Assembly (NCBI GenBank): GCA_017427265.1
Contig: JAFRTG010000009.1
Span: 22,882-86,881, forward strand
Origin: Oscillospiraceae bacterium
Lineage (GTDB): Bacteria; Bacillota; Clostridia; Oscillospirales; Ruminococcaceae
Length of the DNA stretch: 64,000 bases
Reading direction: 5' to 3'
The notes beneath the pieces were generated by a model, which worked only from the letters and a program-made list of their open reading frames with translations, did not search any database and had not been told where the DNA came from. Positions 52,794 through 61,920 of this stretch are shown in pieces (the first letter of the stretch is position 1; each line of letters opens with the position of its first letter). The translations under genes were made by a program, and so were the position numbers.

Positions 52794-53690
52794 TTGGCAA
52801 AACATGAAATCGAAAGAGATGGCATCATTTATACATTTCCAGATGATGAATCATTTCGGATGTATAATCAAGGAGTGGCAATCCTTGATAGACGCGGTCG
52901 CCTTATCAACTCGAAGACTAAAATTCTGATTAAAATCTTAGAACATAGGGTGGCTACAAAGCAAGTCACCCCAACTGCAAAACAAGTTTTTGTTCCTGCA
53001 TCAAATATCGATCAAACCCTAAAGCAAGAAGTAGTTGATGGAGCAAAAGGCTTTGCAAGAAAGTTTATTAGCGAAATATCAACTGAGGGTGCTAAAGGAC
53101 TAGCTAATTGGTTTGTTCATGAGGCTATGCCATATCTTGTCTATGAGAAGATTGTTCCTACATATAAAAAGTTTAAAGCTCAATTTGAGGCTAATCAACA
53201 TTCGCTTGATAAAGCGCTTGAGGAACAAAAAGAAACATCAACTTCTTCCAAGCAGCTTAAAGCACAGTCCAAAATTAAACAGCAAGACAAAATGTCCCTA
53301 ACCAATGAAGTGCAAGAAAAAAGAACGCATCTCACATCGTTTTCTGTCAATTCTTCGAAATCCGATTCTCGAAACCAAGCGGCAGTACAAGAATATACCG
53401 AACAGCAACGGATTGCCTTCCACTTTATTGTCCAGTTCAAAGGTCTGGTCACGAGATACAATAATGGTGAGGTGGATTTGCAAGATTCCGTAAAACAATT
53501 AACAGACCGATCGGTGATTGCCCAATTCAATCAAACTATTGAATCCAATCCCAACATAATTGGAATGACAGAATACAATGAACTGGCACGAATATTGGGA
53601 CGCGATTTATTTCAAAGTGGTAAATATATTCCGATTAAAGCAGATGAAATCAAACAGCTTTTAGCGAATACAAAACAAGAGGAATACTAA
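52794..53690 (+). CDS. hypothetical protein
   Basis: A 298-residue protein read from TTG 52794, with GAGGCGG 6 nt upstream. The N-terminus is compact (HEIERDGIIYTFPDDESFRMYNQGVAILDRRGRLI). A long Lys/Gln/Ser-rich coil follows (about 125-205), then a helical C-terminus (AFHFIVQFKGLVTRYNNGEVDL...). No signal peptide or known domain. A short ATG reading from 52729 in another frame may be a leader peptide. Low GC. Confidence 0.65.
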   Translation: MAKHEIERDGIIYTFPDDESFRMYNQGVAILDRRGRLINSKTKILIKILEHRVATKQVTPTAKQVFVPASNIDQTLKQEVVDGAKGFARKFISEISTEGAKGLANWFVHEAMPYLVYEKIVPTYKKFKAQFEANQHSLDKALEEQKETSTSSKQLKAQSKIKQQDKMSLTNEVQEKRTHLTSFSVNSSKSDSRNQAAVQEYTEQQRIAFHFIVQFKGLVTRYNNGEVDLQDSVKQLTDRSVIAQFNQTIESNPNIIGMTEYNELARILGRDLFQSGKYIPIKADEIKQLLANTKQEEY

Positions 53691-54024
53691 TTCACGCACA
53701 CAAGGGTGATGCTCTTGATCCTGCCGCGCTGGAAGCAAAGATCAAAGACCTGATGATAGACGATAAAGTGACTGCGAAAAAGGCATCTATGAGTATCTGT
53801 TGACCGGGGACGAGAAGTATCTCAGCATTCGGCGGTTCTCTGATTCACAGAAGCGGGACGCATACGAACGGCAGCAAGGCATTTGCCCGAAATGCAAGCA
53901 ACACTATGAGATTGACCAAATGGAAGGCGATCACATTGATCCGTGGCATTTCGGCGGCAAAAACGATGCTGCAAACTGCCAGATGCTTTGCAAGCATTGC
54001 AACCGGCGAAAGTCGGGAAAGTGA
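53690..54024 (+). pseudogene. HNH endonuclease C-terminal remnant, frameshifted
   Basis: The first part (IHAHKGDALDPAALEAKIKD...DKVTAKK) is in one frame. The second (GIYEYLLTGDEKYLS...QQGICPKCKQHYEI...EGDHIDPWHFGGKNDAANCQMLCKHCNRRKSGK) continues in another after AAAAAGGCATC near 53781; adding one G would join them. The HNH site (CxxC, GDHIDPWHFGG, CxxC) is intact. It matches the C-terminus of DUF262/HNH-type proteins, the rest of which is missing. Confidence 0.8.
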
Positions 54025-54109
54025 AAAGGTGAAATATATTGGACTGAAACGGCGCAGTCGGTCGGGAAACCGGCGAGCTGCGCTATTTTCATATAAAAGG
54101 GAGAAGAGT

Positions 54110-54688
54110 ATGGAAAAGAAAAAGAGTGCATTTATAATTACTATTATTACTATTCCTGTAATAGCAACCGCATTCCTAGGTGGAATATGGTTCCAAAAGC
54201 GTTCTGAAAAGTCGGATTCTAAAGCGCCTTTGGGTTTTGAGGATATTCTCAATAATCAAATACATCTTTCTGATGAAGAAAAGGAAGATGTTCCGCTTTT
54301 TCTTTCGGCAATGAACGACTCATGTTTATTTAAGGTAAATGATTACTCAGAAACTGAACTTAATGGCGAAAAAGCATATTTAGTTTCGATTGAATTGACC
54401 TATCCGGATGTTGCGGATGATATAAGAAAATACCTTGAAGCCGATGTCTCAACATCTTTTGATGAGCAAAAGGTTAATTACGACATTGCAGAATTGGTAA
54501 AAAATGCATCGAGAAGCTCTGCTGATTTTGAGCTGTATTTTATTTCGAAAGATAATGATTTTGTACCAATTTTCTCAGATGAGATTATTGACACAATGTA
54601 TGGCGGGATATATAGTGGTTATTATAGCGAACTTGAAAAATTTGGTCGTAAAATAAGTAGTGATGGGAGTGTGGATAATGAACAATAA
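54110..54688 (+). CDS. single-pass membrane protein, unknown function
   Basis: 192 residues with one N-terminal helix (SAFIITIITIPVIATAFLGGIWF) and a highly charged external domain with no Cys-pair or known motif. The ATG at 54110 is behind AAAAGGGAGAAGAGT. Overlaps the large exported-protein gene by 11 bp, so the two are likely made together. Confidence 0.7.
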   Translation: MEKKKSAFIITIITIPVIATAFLGGIWFQKRSEKSDSKAPLGFEDILNNQIHLSDEEKEDVPLFLSAMNDSCLFKVNDYSETELNGEKAYLVSIELTYPDVADDIRKYLEADVSTSFDEQKVNYDIAELVKNASRSSADFELYFISKDNDFVPIFSDEIIDTMYGGIYSGYYSELEKFGRKISSDGSVDNEQ

Positions 54689-57600
54689 AATATTCTCTTT
54701 TATAGCATCAATGCTTTGCTTTGTCCTTTTTATTGACAGTAATTTTAATTCTTTGCTTGTTCATGCTGACTCCGACTATGAAATCAAGTATATAGATGCA
54801 GTCATAGAAGGAAAGCATGAGCGCATCCCCGTATTACAACAAAACGGAAATCTTTATCTCTCATCTGAATCATTGTCAAATTACACTGATTTTTATTATG
54901 ATAAAATCAAGAGGAAATTTATTCATGATCGAGCATCGGAAAACAATGGCTTTAGAGAAATATGGGTAAATGAGTCATCGAAGCTGCATATCGTTTCTTG
55001 TCTTTCTGCTATTCCATCTGTTCAACATACTCTTGAAATACCAGAAATCATTGTTTTTGATACGGATGAATACTTTTCAATTCCAGAGATACTTCCCGTG
55101 TTGAACAGCAATGTAAATATAGTTAATCACGAGTTACATATAGAGCGTATTCCGTATTCCCTAACAAATATTTTTTCCTCTTTTGATCTGCATGATTTTC
55201 TATATAACACATATGATGATAAAGATATTTTGGGCTTATCTTATGATAAGGTTCTAACTGGATATTCCTATTTCTTTTCATCTTTAGTTAATTTCAAATG
55301 GAAAAGACTGATTAATATAGGCGGAAAAAATCTTGGAAAGGTAGATGACTATACCGAGATTTTCAATTCGTTTCTAAATGAAGATGAGGCTTATTTGAAG
55401 GCTATGGACAATGGCACAGATTATAATACCTCATTAGTAAAGTATTTGAAAAACGACGATAATGACATAATAAACTATGCTTTAGAATCGTTAAGCCAAA
55501 GCGCTGATATTTCCGGCGAACTACATCAGCAAATGCTAGAATTGTATCCAACGATTGATTCATATACAAATGAATTTACAAATATAGAAGCACTTGGAAA
55601 AACAGCGACTGGAGTTGATTTGCTTCTAAAATTATGCTCTTACGCAACAGTGTATCACAATCACATTGAAGATCATTATCAGATGTTGAATGCAGTATAT
55701 GGCGCTACAGATAATGCCAATGGGCTATTATTATATTCAAGTAATGACGAAGCTAAAATTGCTGCTGAGAGGATATATACAAGATATTCCGCTGATAAAA
55801 CAAAATCAACCGCAAGCTATATTGGACAAAGCGTAGCAGATATAGTTGTTAATAAAGCACCAGAGTTTGTGGGTGCTGCCGCAAACTCAGCTGCTATTAG
55901 TTGGGCTGGTGCCGGCGCTTTGATTGCAAAAGGTGTATTCATTTATACTGATTTTAACATTTATAATATTGCAGAAAAAGCACAGTACTTGGGACATTAT
56001 AATCACTTAATGGAAACAGGGCTCGCACAATTTCAACAGTATTCTTCAAATGCTAATATGTCTAAATCTCAAATGGAGAAAATTCGCCTTTCTGCCATTA
56101 TGACACTACTTTCAAGTAGATCATCATATCAAGTAATGATTTATTCACAAGAACAAGTTGGAAATGAGACAAGTATATGGCAGAAGAAAATTGATCAAAT
56201 CGACGAATTGCTTAAACAGCTATATCAAGCTAACAACGGATGCTTTGCAGACTCTGTAGAGTATATTAATCAGAAGATCAAGGAACTAAAAGCAGAAATC
56301 TCCAGCATTACATTATCTGATGATCCTGTTAATGGTCTAAATATCTCTGCTACCGTCTTTGCTCAACCTTATCAAACCACAGACAATAGCCATTCAGCCC
56401 CGATGTATGCAGAATCGTCCAGCAATTCTAAGCTGCTTACGACTATTCCAAATGGAACTATTGTTACCATCATTTCCGTTCCAGACAACTATCAAGACGG
56501 AGAACCGGATCACCTCATGGTATTAGTTGATTATAACGGACAACAAGGATATATAAATTCATTATGCTTAAGATGCGATCCGAGTATAGATATATCGTTG
56601 TATTCGCAAGAGCAAATATTAGATCTAGGCAAAATTCTGTTTAACGAATGTGAATATTTTTCAGAACTGCCTATTAGTTTTGCTTCGCTTTTAGATTACA
56701 CATTATCTGACGAATACGATAGTATCTATCAAAAAATGTTACCCGCTGGTTTGTCTATCTCCAAGTTGAAAGAAGAATTTTATAAATATTTCAGCAGTAC
56801 CGAGAGCATCCATGAAGAGAGCTTTAGTGAGAAAGATGGCTTCCTTTGGGTAGCAACAGGATATGGCGGTCTAATTTGGCTTGATCATTTTGAAGTTAAA
56901 TCTGTAAAATCGGTTTCAAAAACTGAAATAGTATACGAAGTCGATGAAATAATCAATCCAAATTTCTATGAATTTTACGCACCCATAAATACTTTTGAGT
57001 TCAAAATACTTAACGAGAATGGAAAGTGGATGCTAACTATTCCTGACAGAGCTCCGGAACAACCATCCTCACAATATACAAGCCAGACATATGAAGATAT
57101 ATATGGTTCGCTTGTATTTGATGGCGTCAATGATCAAAAAGGACTGTTCGGACATGAGGATTATGTTTCTCAACCGACGGGCTATCGAATTCACCAATAC
57201 TTCTTGGAAGATATTAATAATGACGGAATTAAGGAGCTGATTCTTGAAGTTACAGTCTCCGGAACAGATGAAACCTTCCGTGAATGCTACACCTATAAAG
57301 ACGGAAGTGTTCAATGGTGTGGCATATATACTGATATTTATATGATCAAGGACTGCTATTTAGCTTCTGACGGAAATGGCTTGGTTGTTATAAGTTGGGG
57401 CGGTTGGAGTGAAGATAATCATGTTTATGCTTTCCATTATTGGAGACTTTGGGACATTAAAGAACGAGATCATCTAATACCTTATATTGGAGACTTTCCA
57501 GAAATAGGAGATTTTCACACAGATACGGTAGAGATGCATGTTCCATATGCCACTATTCCTGATAATATCCGTAGTAAACTCGGCAAGAAGTTGGTCGCAT

Positions 57601-58502
57601 ACTCTCCTGTTGATCGCTCGCCGCTCAAGGAATCGTTTTCATCCACATCCTCATCTGAAAAGTCAGCTTCAATTAGCTCAGTATCTGATAAGTATACTTC
57701 AATTCAAGGTATAGTTAATACCGAGAAGAGTGATCTCATGCTGCGCAGATTGCCTGATGCGAATGATAAAACAAATGTGATTTCAAAAATACCGAAGGGT
57801 ACAAAGATAGCACTTTTACTACCGTTCAAGTCTTACTTTGCCCGAGATGACGGCGATCAAACATCCTGGTACTATGCAGATTATAATGGTAAAACTGGTT
57901 TTGTAAGCGCAAAATACATCAAAGAAACAGCTGACAGAGTAGGAATGACAGATGAGCAGATAACAAGCGTTGCGAAACTGTTATATCTTTCAGCTATGAA
58001 TGCCGAGTCGTGGTCATATAGCAATTGCTTTGATTACAGTATAGAGAGCTATATTGGTTGTCCTGATTCATATCCTCACAGCAATGAATTTCGGTATTAC
58101 CCAATTAGCGGCATACAGACTACAGCGGATTGGTACGCTCAGATTCATAAACAGTTTAGTGCAAAATACGATGATGACCGCGCATTTAACGAAGGTGGGC
58201 TGAAAGCGTTAATTCAGAGCAATGATTCGTATCCCCCTTACTACTGGAATAATAATGGACGATGGTATCTTTTGGATGCGATTTTCCGAAAAGGGGACAT
58301 TCCTCTGGATATTGCATATAGTGAACCGTTTAGAGTTGTTCATCTTACAAAGCAAAAAGAATCCGGCAACGAAGTGTTCTTCAGTGGTTATTTGGATTAT
58401 TCGCAAGGTGATTCAGCATGGGTATATGACGGCGGTATAGATAATATTGATAACTTTTCTATATGCTTTGAAGATGGAAGTTGGAAGGTTGGCTTTTTCT
58501 AA
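54678..58502 (+). CDS. large exported multidomain protein with SH3-like repeats
   Basis: 1274 residues. Signal peptide, then a copper amine oxidase N-terminal-like stalk domain (AVIEGKHERIPVLQQNGNLYLSSESL), a helical region (about 200-530), and two bacterial SH3-like domains (about 572-632 and 1012-1084) that often bind the cell wall. Between them is an EF-hand-like DINNDGIKELILEV. The ATG at 54678 has GGGAGTGTGGATA upstream. GC is far lower than the chromosome. Function is unknown; surface attachment is likely. Confidence 0.78.
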   Translation: MNNKIFSFIASMLCFVLFIDSNFNSLLVHADSDYEIKYIDAVIEGKHERIPVLQQNGNLYLSSESLSNYTDFYYDKIKRKFIHDRASENNGFREIWVNESSKLHIVSCLSAIPSVQHTLEIPEIIVFDTDEYFSIPEILPVLNSNVNIVNHELHIERIPYSLTNIFSSFDLHDFLYNTYDDKDILGLSYDKVLTGYSYFFSSLVNFKWKRLINIGGKNLGKVDDYTEIFNSFLNEDEAYLKAMDNGTDYNTSLVKYLKNDDNDIINYALESLSQSADISGELHQQMLELYPTIDSYTNEFTNIEALGKTATGVDLLLKLCSYATVYHNHIEDHYQMLNAVYGATDNANGLLLYSSNDEAKIAAERIYTRYSADKTKSTASYIGQSVADIVVNKAPEFVGAAANSAAISWAGAGALIAKGVFIYTDFNIYNIAEKAQYLGHYNHLMETGLAQFQQYSSNANMSKSQMEKIRLSAIMTLLSSRSSYQVMIYSQEQVGNETSIWQKKIDQIDELLKQLYQANNGCFADSVEYINQKIKELKAEISSITLSDDPVNGLNISATVFAQPYQTTDNSHSAPMYAESSSNSKLLTTIPNGTIVTIISVPDNYQDGEPDHLMVLVDYNGQQGYINSLCLRCDPSIDISLYSQEQILDLGKILFNECEYFSELPISFASLLDYTLSDEYDSIYQKMLPAGLSISKLKEEFYKYFSSTESIHEESFSEKDGFLWVATGYGGLIWLDHFEVKSVKSVSKTEIVYEVDEIINPNFYEFYAPINTFEFKILNENGKWMLTIPDRAPEQPSSQYTSQTYEDIYGSLVFDGVNDQKGLFGHEDYVSQPTGYRIHQYFLEDINNDGIKELILEVTVSGTDETFRECYTYKDGSVQWCGIYTDIYMIKDCYLASDGNGLVVISWGGWSEDNHVYAFHYWRLWDIKERDHLIPYIGDFPEIGDFHTDTVEMHVPYATIPDNIRSKLGKKLVAYSPVDRSPLKESFSSTSSSEKSASISSVSDKYTSIQGIVNTEKSDLMLRRLPDANDKTNVISKIPKGTKIALLLPFKSYFARDDGDQTSWYYADYNGKTGFVSAKYIKETADRVGMTDEQITSVAKLLYLSAMNAESWSYSNCFDYSIESYIGCPDSYPHSNEFRYYPISGIQTTADWYAQIHKQFSAKYDDDRAFNEGGLKALIQSNDSYPPYYWNNNGRWYLLDAIFRKGDIPLDIAYSEPFRVVHLTKQKESGNEVFFSGYLDYSQGDSAWVYDGGIDNIDNFSICFEDGSWKVGFF

Positions 58503-58537
58503 GGAGCAAATAGGCTGTTTGAAACGAGTGTATAACA

Positions 58538-58678
58538 ATGTTCAAAAAAGTGATTTCAGGTTTATGTACTGTTACTATGTGTGTGCAGGTGCTCAGTTCT
58601 TTTTCAATTACTACAACTGCTGTGGAATTACAAGGCGGTTCAAGTGGAGGAGGACAAGCGGCAGCGCGAAGGCATTGA
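58538..58678 (+). pseudogene. N-terminal fragment of an exported protein, cut by recombination
   Basis: 46 residues: a good signal peptide (MFKKVISGLCTVTMCVQVLSSFSITTTAVE) and a few more residues, then at about 58656 the reading runs into recombinase sequence in the wrong frame and stops. Confidence 0.6.
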
Positions 58679-58856
58679 GATCGCCAAGTCTGCCGGAAAG
58701 TATAAGGGACGGAAGCCAATCCCGGTCGATGAAGACAGGCTCCGTGCTGAGTGTGCGAAATGGAGAGCCGGTGAGCAGACCGCAAGAGAAACCATGCAGA
58801 AGCTAGATATAAAGCCAAACCGATTTTATCGAATCGTGAAGAATCTCGGCTTATAA
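58656..58856 (+). pseudogene. serine recombinase C-terminal fragment (module copy 2)
   Basis: About 66 codons (RQREGIEIAKSAGKYKGRKPIPVDEDRLRAECAKWRAGEQTARETM...NRFYRIVKNLGL) match the C-terminus of the recombinase at 46397-46975, including the helix-turn-helix. The catalytic domain is absent. The sharp left edge is a recombination junction. Confidence 0.85.
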
Positions 58857-58870
58857 ATAAGGAGGCACTT

Positions 58871-59482
58871 ATGAATTTTAGAGATGAAGTAAAATCAGTC
58901 ATGAAGTCCAAAGAACAGATTGTGTCAGAGTTATCAGATATTGAAAAAAAGAAGGAAGAACAAAGTTTGCTTAATACATCTAGGATTATTTTTGAATCTA
59001 TAAAAAAAGATATTCTGGCTCGATCTTCCAGAGGAGATATTCAAAACGGTGTTATTCAAGGAATTGTCCCGATTTATTATACAAAACTTGGTTGGAATAA
59101 TGGTGATATGCCAGAAGGATATGAGGGCTATTTTATAAGCGCGACATATAAAGAAACACATAAAAAGCACGAGACATTGTTTAGATTTCATACTATTCAC
59201 AAAGATACTATAGAGATTGATAATTTACCTAAAGTAAAAAAGGTTCATGAGATTTTATCTGACTTGTGTAATCAAGAAGAAATAGAAATAGGTGCGTTTT
59301 TTCTTCATGCTTGTGTTTTTGAAGCTCCTTTTCAAAGGAAACTTATTAGAGAGTACAATATTCCAATCCAAAATAACAAGTTGAAGTATACTCTTACATA
59401 TCATACCTATAATCGAAATGGAAATAGAACAGGAGAATCAGCAAGGATAGACTTAGCTGTTAGCTATAGATTCCGTATATAG
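58871..59482 (+). CDS. hypothetical protein in the module slot
   Basis: 203 residues, no signal peptide. The N-terminus is coiled-coil-like (VMKSKEQIVSELSDIEKKKEEQ); the remainder mixes strands and aromatic residues (IVPIYYTKLGWNNGDMPEGYEGYF). No family recognised. It sits between the recombinase fragment and the small helical gene, the same slot as the lipoprotein at 46995. AAGGAGGCACTT precedes the ATG. Confidence 0.7.
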   Translation: MNFRDEVKSVMKSKEQIVSELSDIEKKKEEQSLLNTSRIIFESIKKDILARSSRGDIQNGVIQGIVPIYYTKLGWNNGDMPEGYEGYFISATYKETHKKHETLFRFHTIHKDTIEIDNLPKVKKVHEILSDLCNQEEIEIGAFFLHACVFEAPFQRKLIREYNIPIQNNKLKYTLTYHTYNRNGNRTGESARIDLAVSYRFRI

Positions 59483-59525
59483 ATGAAATCGGAAACATTT
59501 TCTTTTCAGAAAGGAAGAAAACTAC

Positions 59526-59741
59526 ATGGATCAACAAGCAATCGACCGGGACACCTACCGGCAGATTAAGAAAATGAGCCGTGAGGAGCTGAATGCTTTT
59601 CTCATTCGATACGCGCAGAATCTATGCAAGCCCATTGATCTGCGAGATATGGAAAAGAAAATCCGTGCTATCAGCGGTATGGGCGAGAAGCGGACAGAAC
59701 AGGTCATGAGTATTATCGAGAAGTATCTCGGTGATGCGTGA
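59526..59741 (+). CDS. small helix-hairpin-helix-like protein, module partner (copy 2)
   Basis: 71 residues, near-identical to 47836-48051 from DRDTYRQIKKMSREELN to the end (ISGMGEKRTEQVMSIIEKYLGDA). Only the first few residues differ. Behind AGAAAGGAAGAAAACTAC. Confidence 0.78.
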   Translation: MDQQAIDRDTYRQIKKMSREELNAFLIRYAQNLCKPIDLRDMEKKIRAISGMGEKRTEQVMSIIEKYLGDA

Positions 59742-59835
59742 TACTTTTTTCTTTCAGAAGTGAAGGTAAAAACGTAATCCGTCTTTTTGTCTTTGGCGAT
59801 TGGCACTTACGATGATTATCGGGAATCCTAAAAAG

Positions 59836-59868
59836 ATAAGGCATTCAGATGCTTTCTGAATGCCTTAT
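59836..59868. terminator. bidirectional terminator
   Basis: 14-bp perfect stem ATAAGGCATTCAGA and complement, 5-nt loop, between convergent genes. Confidence 0.85.
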
Positions 59869-59871
59869 AAA

Positions 59872-60378
59872 CTATTCCTTTAATATGCCGACAACTACCT
59901 GTCGCTGTGTTCCGTCATCAGTGCAGGATATGACCGTGAGCCTGTTATCTTCAAAGTCATTAAGCACCCAAGTATCATTAGGTTCGACTGTTCTGTATTC
60001 AGTGACGATATATAGATAGCGTGTTCGATTGGCATCTATATCAACGAGATACATCTCATCGCCTATCTGAATCTGGTCAAGGTCATTGAATATCTCGGCA
60101 TATATCGTGCTGTTATGCCCTGCAATACAATAGTTGCCCTTACCGAGTGCGCCGGTTCCCTCAAAATGCCCTGCTGACACTTGCAGAGCCTTTGAATCCG
60201 TCCCCTCAAGCACAGGCACCTTAACATTCAACCGTGGAATCTCAAAGTTGATGTTGTAATCGAGCAATTTGCGGAGATATAGCTCTCTGCTGATTTTTCT
60301 ATAAATGAACAGGGATAGTATAGATACTCCGCAGATCATCATGAAACTACCGAGTACTCGTAATGCTTTCTTTTTCAT
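59872..60378 (-). CDS. class D sortase, copy 1
   Basis: 168 residues with one N-terminal helix and the sortase core: GHFEGTGALGKGNYCIAGHNS with His88, and TVISCTDDGTQRQVV with Cys152 and Arg159. It joins LPXTG proteins to the wall or to each other. Its substrate is probably the LPQTG protein encoded immediately upstream. A second copy at 63153-63659 differs at only a few residues. Confidence 0.92.
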   Translation of the reverse strand: MKKKALRVLGSFMMICGVSILSLFIYRKISRELYLRKLLDYNINFEIPRLNVKVPVLEGTDSKALQVSAGHFEGTGALGKGNYCIAGHNSTIYAEIFNDLDQIQIGDEMYLVDIDANRTRYLYIVTEYRTVEPNDTWVLNDFEDNRLTVISCTDDGTQRQVVVGILKE

Positions 60379-60394
60379 AAATCCTCATTACAAG

Positions 60395-60425
60395 TAGGAG
60401 CGTCACTAAGCAAGCGACGCTCCTA
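60395..60425 (-). terminator. hairpin between LPQTG gene and sortase, copy 1
   Basis: Stem TAGGAGCGTC / GACGCTCCTA. An almost identical hairpin lies at 63676-63706. It may reduce sortase expression relative to its substrate. Confidence 0.65.
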
Positions 60426-60433
60426 TGGTTTGT

Positions 60434-61174
60434 TTATTCGTTTTCTTTTCTCGTTTTCACAACCAGTGCTGCGCCGCCGACTGTCATGAGAGCTGCAAGA
60501 CCTGCAATTGCCTTGTAAATGTCAGAGTATCCAGTCTGGGGTAATGTACTATTTGAAGCATTTGCTTGGAAAATGATTTTGACCAAGGAGGAATCAAGAG
60601 CGTTGTTCTCGCAGAAAGTTTTGATTTCCTGCGTGATTGCAGCAGCATTATACTCCGTTTCGCCTTCAGCCTGCTGCTTGAAAGAAACCGCTACATCTTC
60701 CTCGGAAGCAGTCACAGTTGCATCATAGCCTTTTTCCTTGACGAAATCTGCAAGTTTCTGCTCAATGGCCTTGAGATCGGTTGTAACAGCTTCCACGACA
60801 GCATTTGCTTGGAAAATGACTTTGACCAAGGAGGAATCAAGAGCGTTGTTCTCGCAGAAAGTTTTGATTTCCTGCGTGATTGCAGCAGCATCATACTCCG
60901 TTTCGCCTTCAGCCTGCTGCTTGAAAGAAACCGCTACATCTTCCTCGGAAGCAGTCACAGTTGCATCATAGCCTAATTCCTTGACGAAATCTGCAAGTTT
61001 CTGCTCAATGGCCTTGAGATCGGTTGTAACAGCTTCCCCGACAGTTTGAACAAATGCGGCTGTTACATCAATATCTTCAACAGCATGAGCTTCATTTCCG
61101 GTTGCTGTTAACGAAAGCAGCACAGATGAACACGAAACACAGATTGACGTTATTATTGTAAAGGCTTTTTTCAT
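60434..61174 (-). CDS. LPQTG surface protein with two 81-residue repeats
   Basis: 246 residues: a signal peptide (MKKAFTIITSICVSCSSVLLSLTA), two tandem repeats (each starting EAVTTDLKAIEQKLADFVKE and ending IFQANA), then LPQTGYS, a membrane helix and KTRKENE, the wall-sorting signal. Start at ATG 61174 with AAAAGGAGTGGTCAAC. The adjacent sortase is the likely partner. Confidence 0.9.
   Translation of the reverse strand: MKKAFTIITSICVSCSSVLLSLTATGNEAHAVEDIDVTAAFVQTVGEAVTTDLKAIEQKLADFVKELGYDATVTASEEDVAVSFKQQAEGETEYDAAAITQEIKTFCENNALDSSLVKVIFQANAVVEAVTTDLKAIEQKLADFVKEKGYDATVTASEEDVAVSFKQQAEGETEYNAAAITQEIKTFCENNALDSSLVKIIFQANASNSTLPQTGYSDIYKAIAGLAALMTVGGAALVVKTRKENE
60558..61043 (-). repeat. tandem 243-bp repeats within the LPQTG gene
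   Basis: The blocks starting GCATTTGCTT at 60558 and 60801 are 243 bp apart and nearly identical, preserving the reading frame (81 codons). Recent duplication. Confidence 0.88.
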
Positions 61175-61344
61175 GTTGACCACTCCTTTTCAACCGATAT
61201 TCGGATTCTTCATGAAGAATCGCATTCGCTTGAAATCCATTTGCTTATCATTTGATCGATGAAGGTATTTAGCCCAATGGTATCACCTCCTGCGATATTG
61301 AAACTCTTGTCAATTCTTTTTCAGCAATACTGCTGTTTTCTAAT

Positions 61345-61920
61345 TCACTCGTAAAGTACATGAAAGGCATCATAATCAACATAGCCATATCCTGTTAGTG
61401 TTAATTGCAGTGATTCTATCAGTTTATCTTCTGGCTTTACAGAAAAATAATTCTGAATGTTTTGCGTAAGTGTCACTTCCATAATGAATTGATCGCCAGC
61501 GGAATAAGCAGCAACAGAGGAATCAACGCTTTCCTGTCCATTATTTTTTATTTCAATCTGGATCAGTTTTACTTCATCGCCAATATCATTTGCTTTTTTC
61601 CAAGAACCGAACACAATTTCCGGTGTACACTCCAGATACTCTGTTTTATATGCCAATTCATCACCGTTAATATAGTAAATATTGACATCTTTTTGTTCCA
61701 CCGCAATATTCATATCCGAGGACTCATTGTTCGGAGAATTAGGGATAAGGAGATTACTTTCTCTAAGAAAAATACCGATTCCAATTACGGCAAAACAAGC
61801 TGCCACAGCAGCAATATACCTCGTTCGCAGATGATTAGTAGTTTTGTACGGCTTTTCAGTAGCTTTCACGGCCGATTCATCAATATTACCGAGTATCTCA
61901 TAAAATCGTAGTGCAGTCAT
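61345..61920 (-). CDS. probable anti-sigma factor, single-pass membrane protein
   Basis: 191 residues: a short cytoplasmic N-terminus, one membrane helix (YIAAVAACFAVIGIGIFL) and an external domain. The gene overlaps the ECF sigma gene by 4 bp (ATGA at 61917-61920), the usual sigma/anti-sigma arrangement. No zinc-binding anti-sigma motif is visible. Confidence 0.72.
   Translation of the reverse strand: MTALRFYEILGNIDESAVKATEKPYKTTNHLRTRYIAAVAACFAVIGIGIFLRESNLLIPNSPNNESSDMNIAVEQKDVNIYYINGDELAYKTEYLECTPEIVFGSWKKANDIGDEVKLIQIEIKNNGQESVDSSVAAYSAGDQFIMEVTLTQNIQNYFSVKPEDKLIESLQLTLTGYGYVDYDAFHVLYE

Noticed and set aside
52729-52929. 66-codon reading as a separate gene
   Set aside because: It has a poor ribosome site and overlaps the start of the 298-residue gene; at most a leader peptide.
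60558-61043. Possible CRISPR or minisatellite from the repeated blocks
   Set aside because: The 243-bp period keeps the reading frame of a surface protein.
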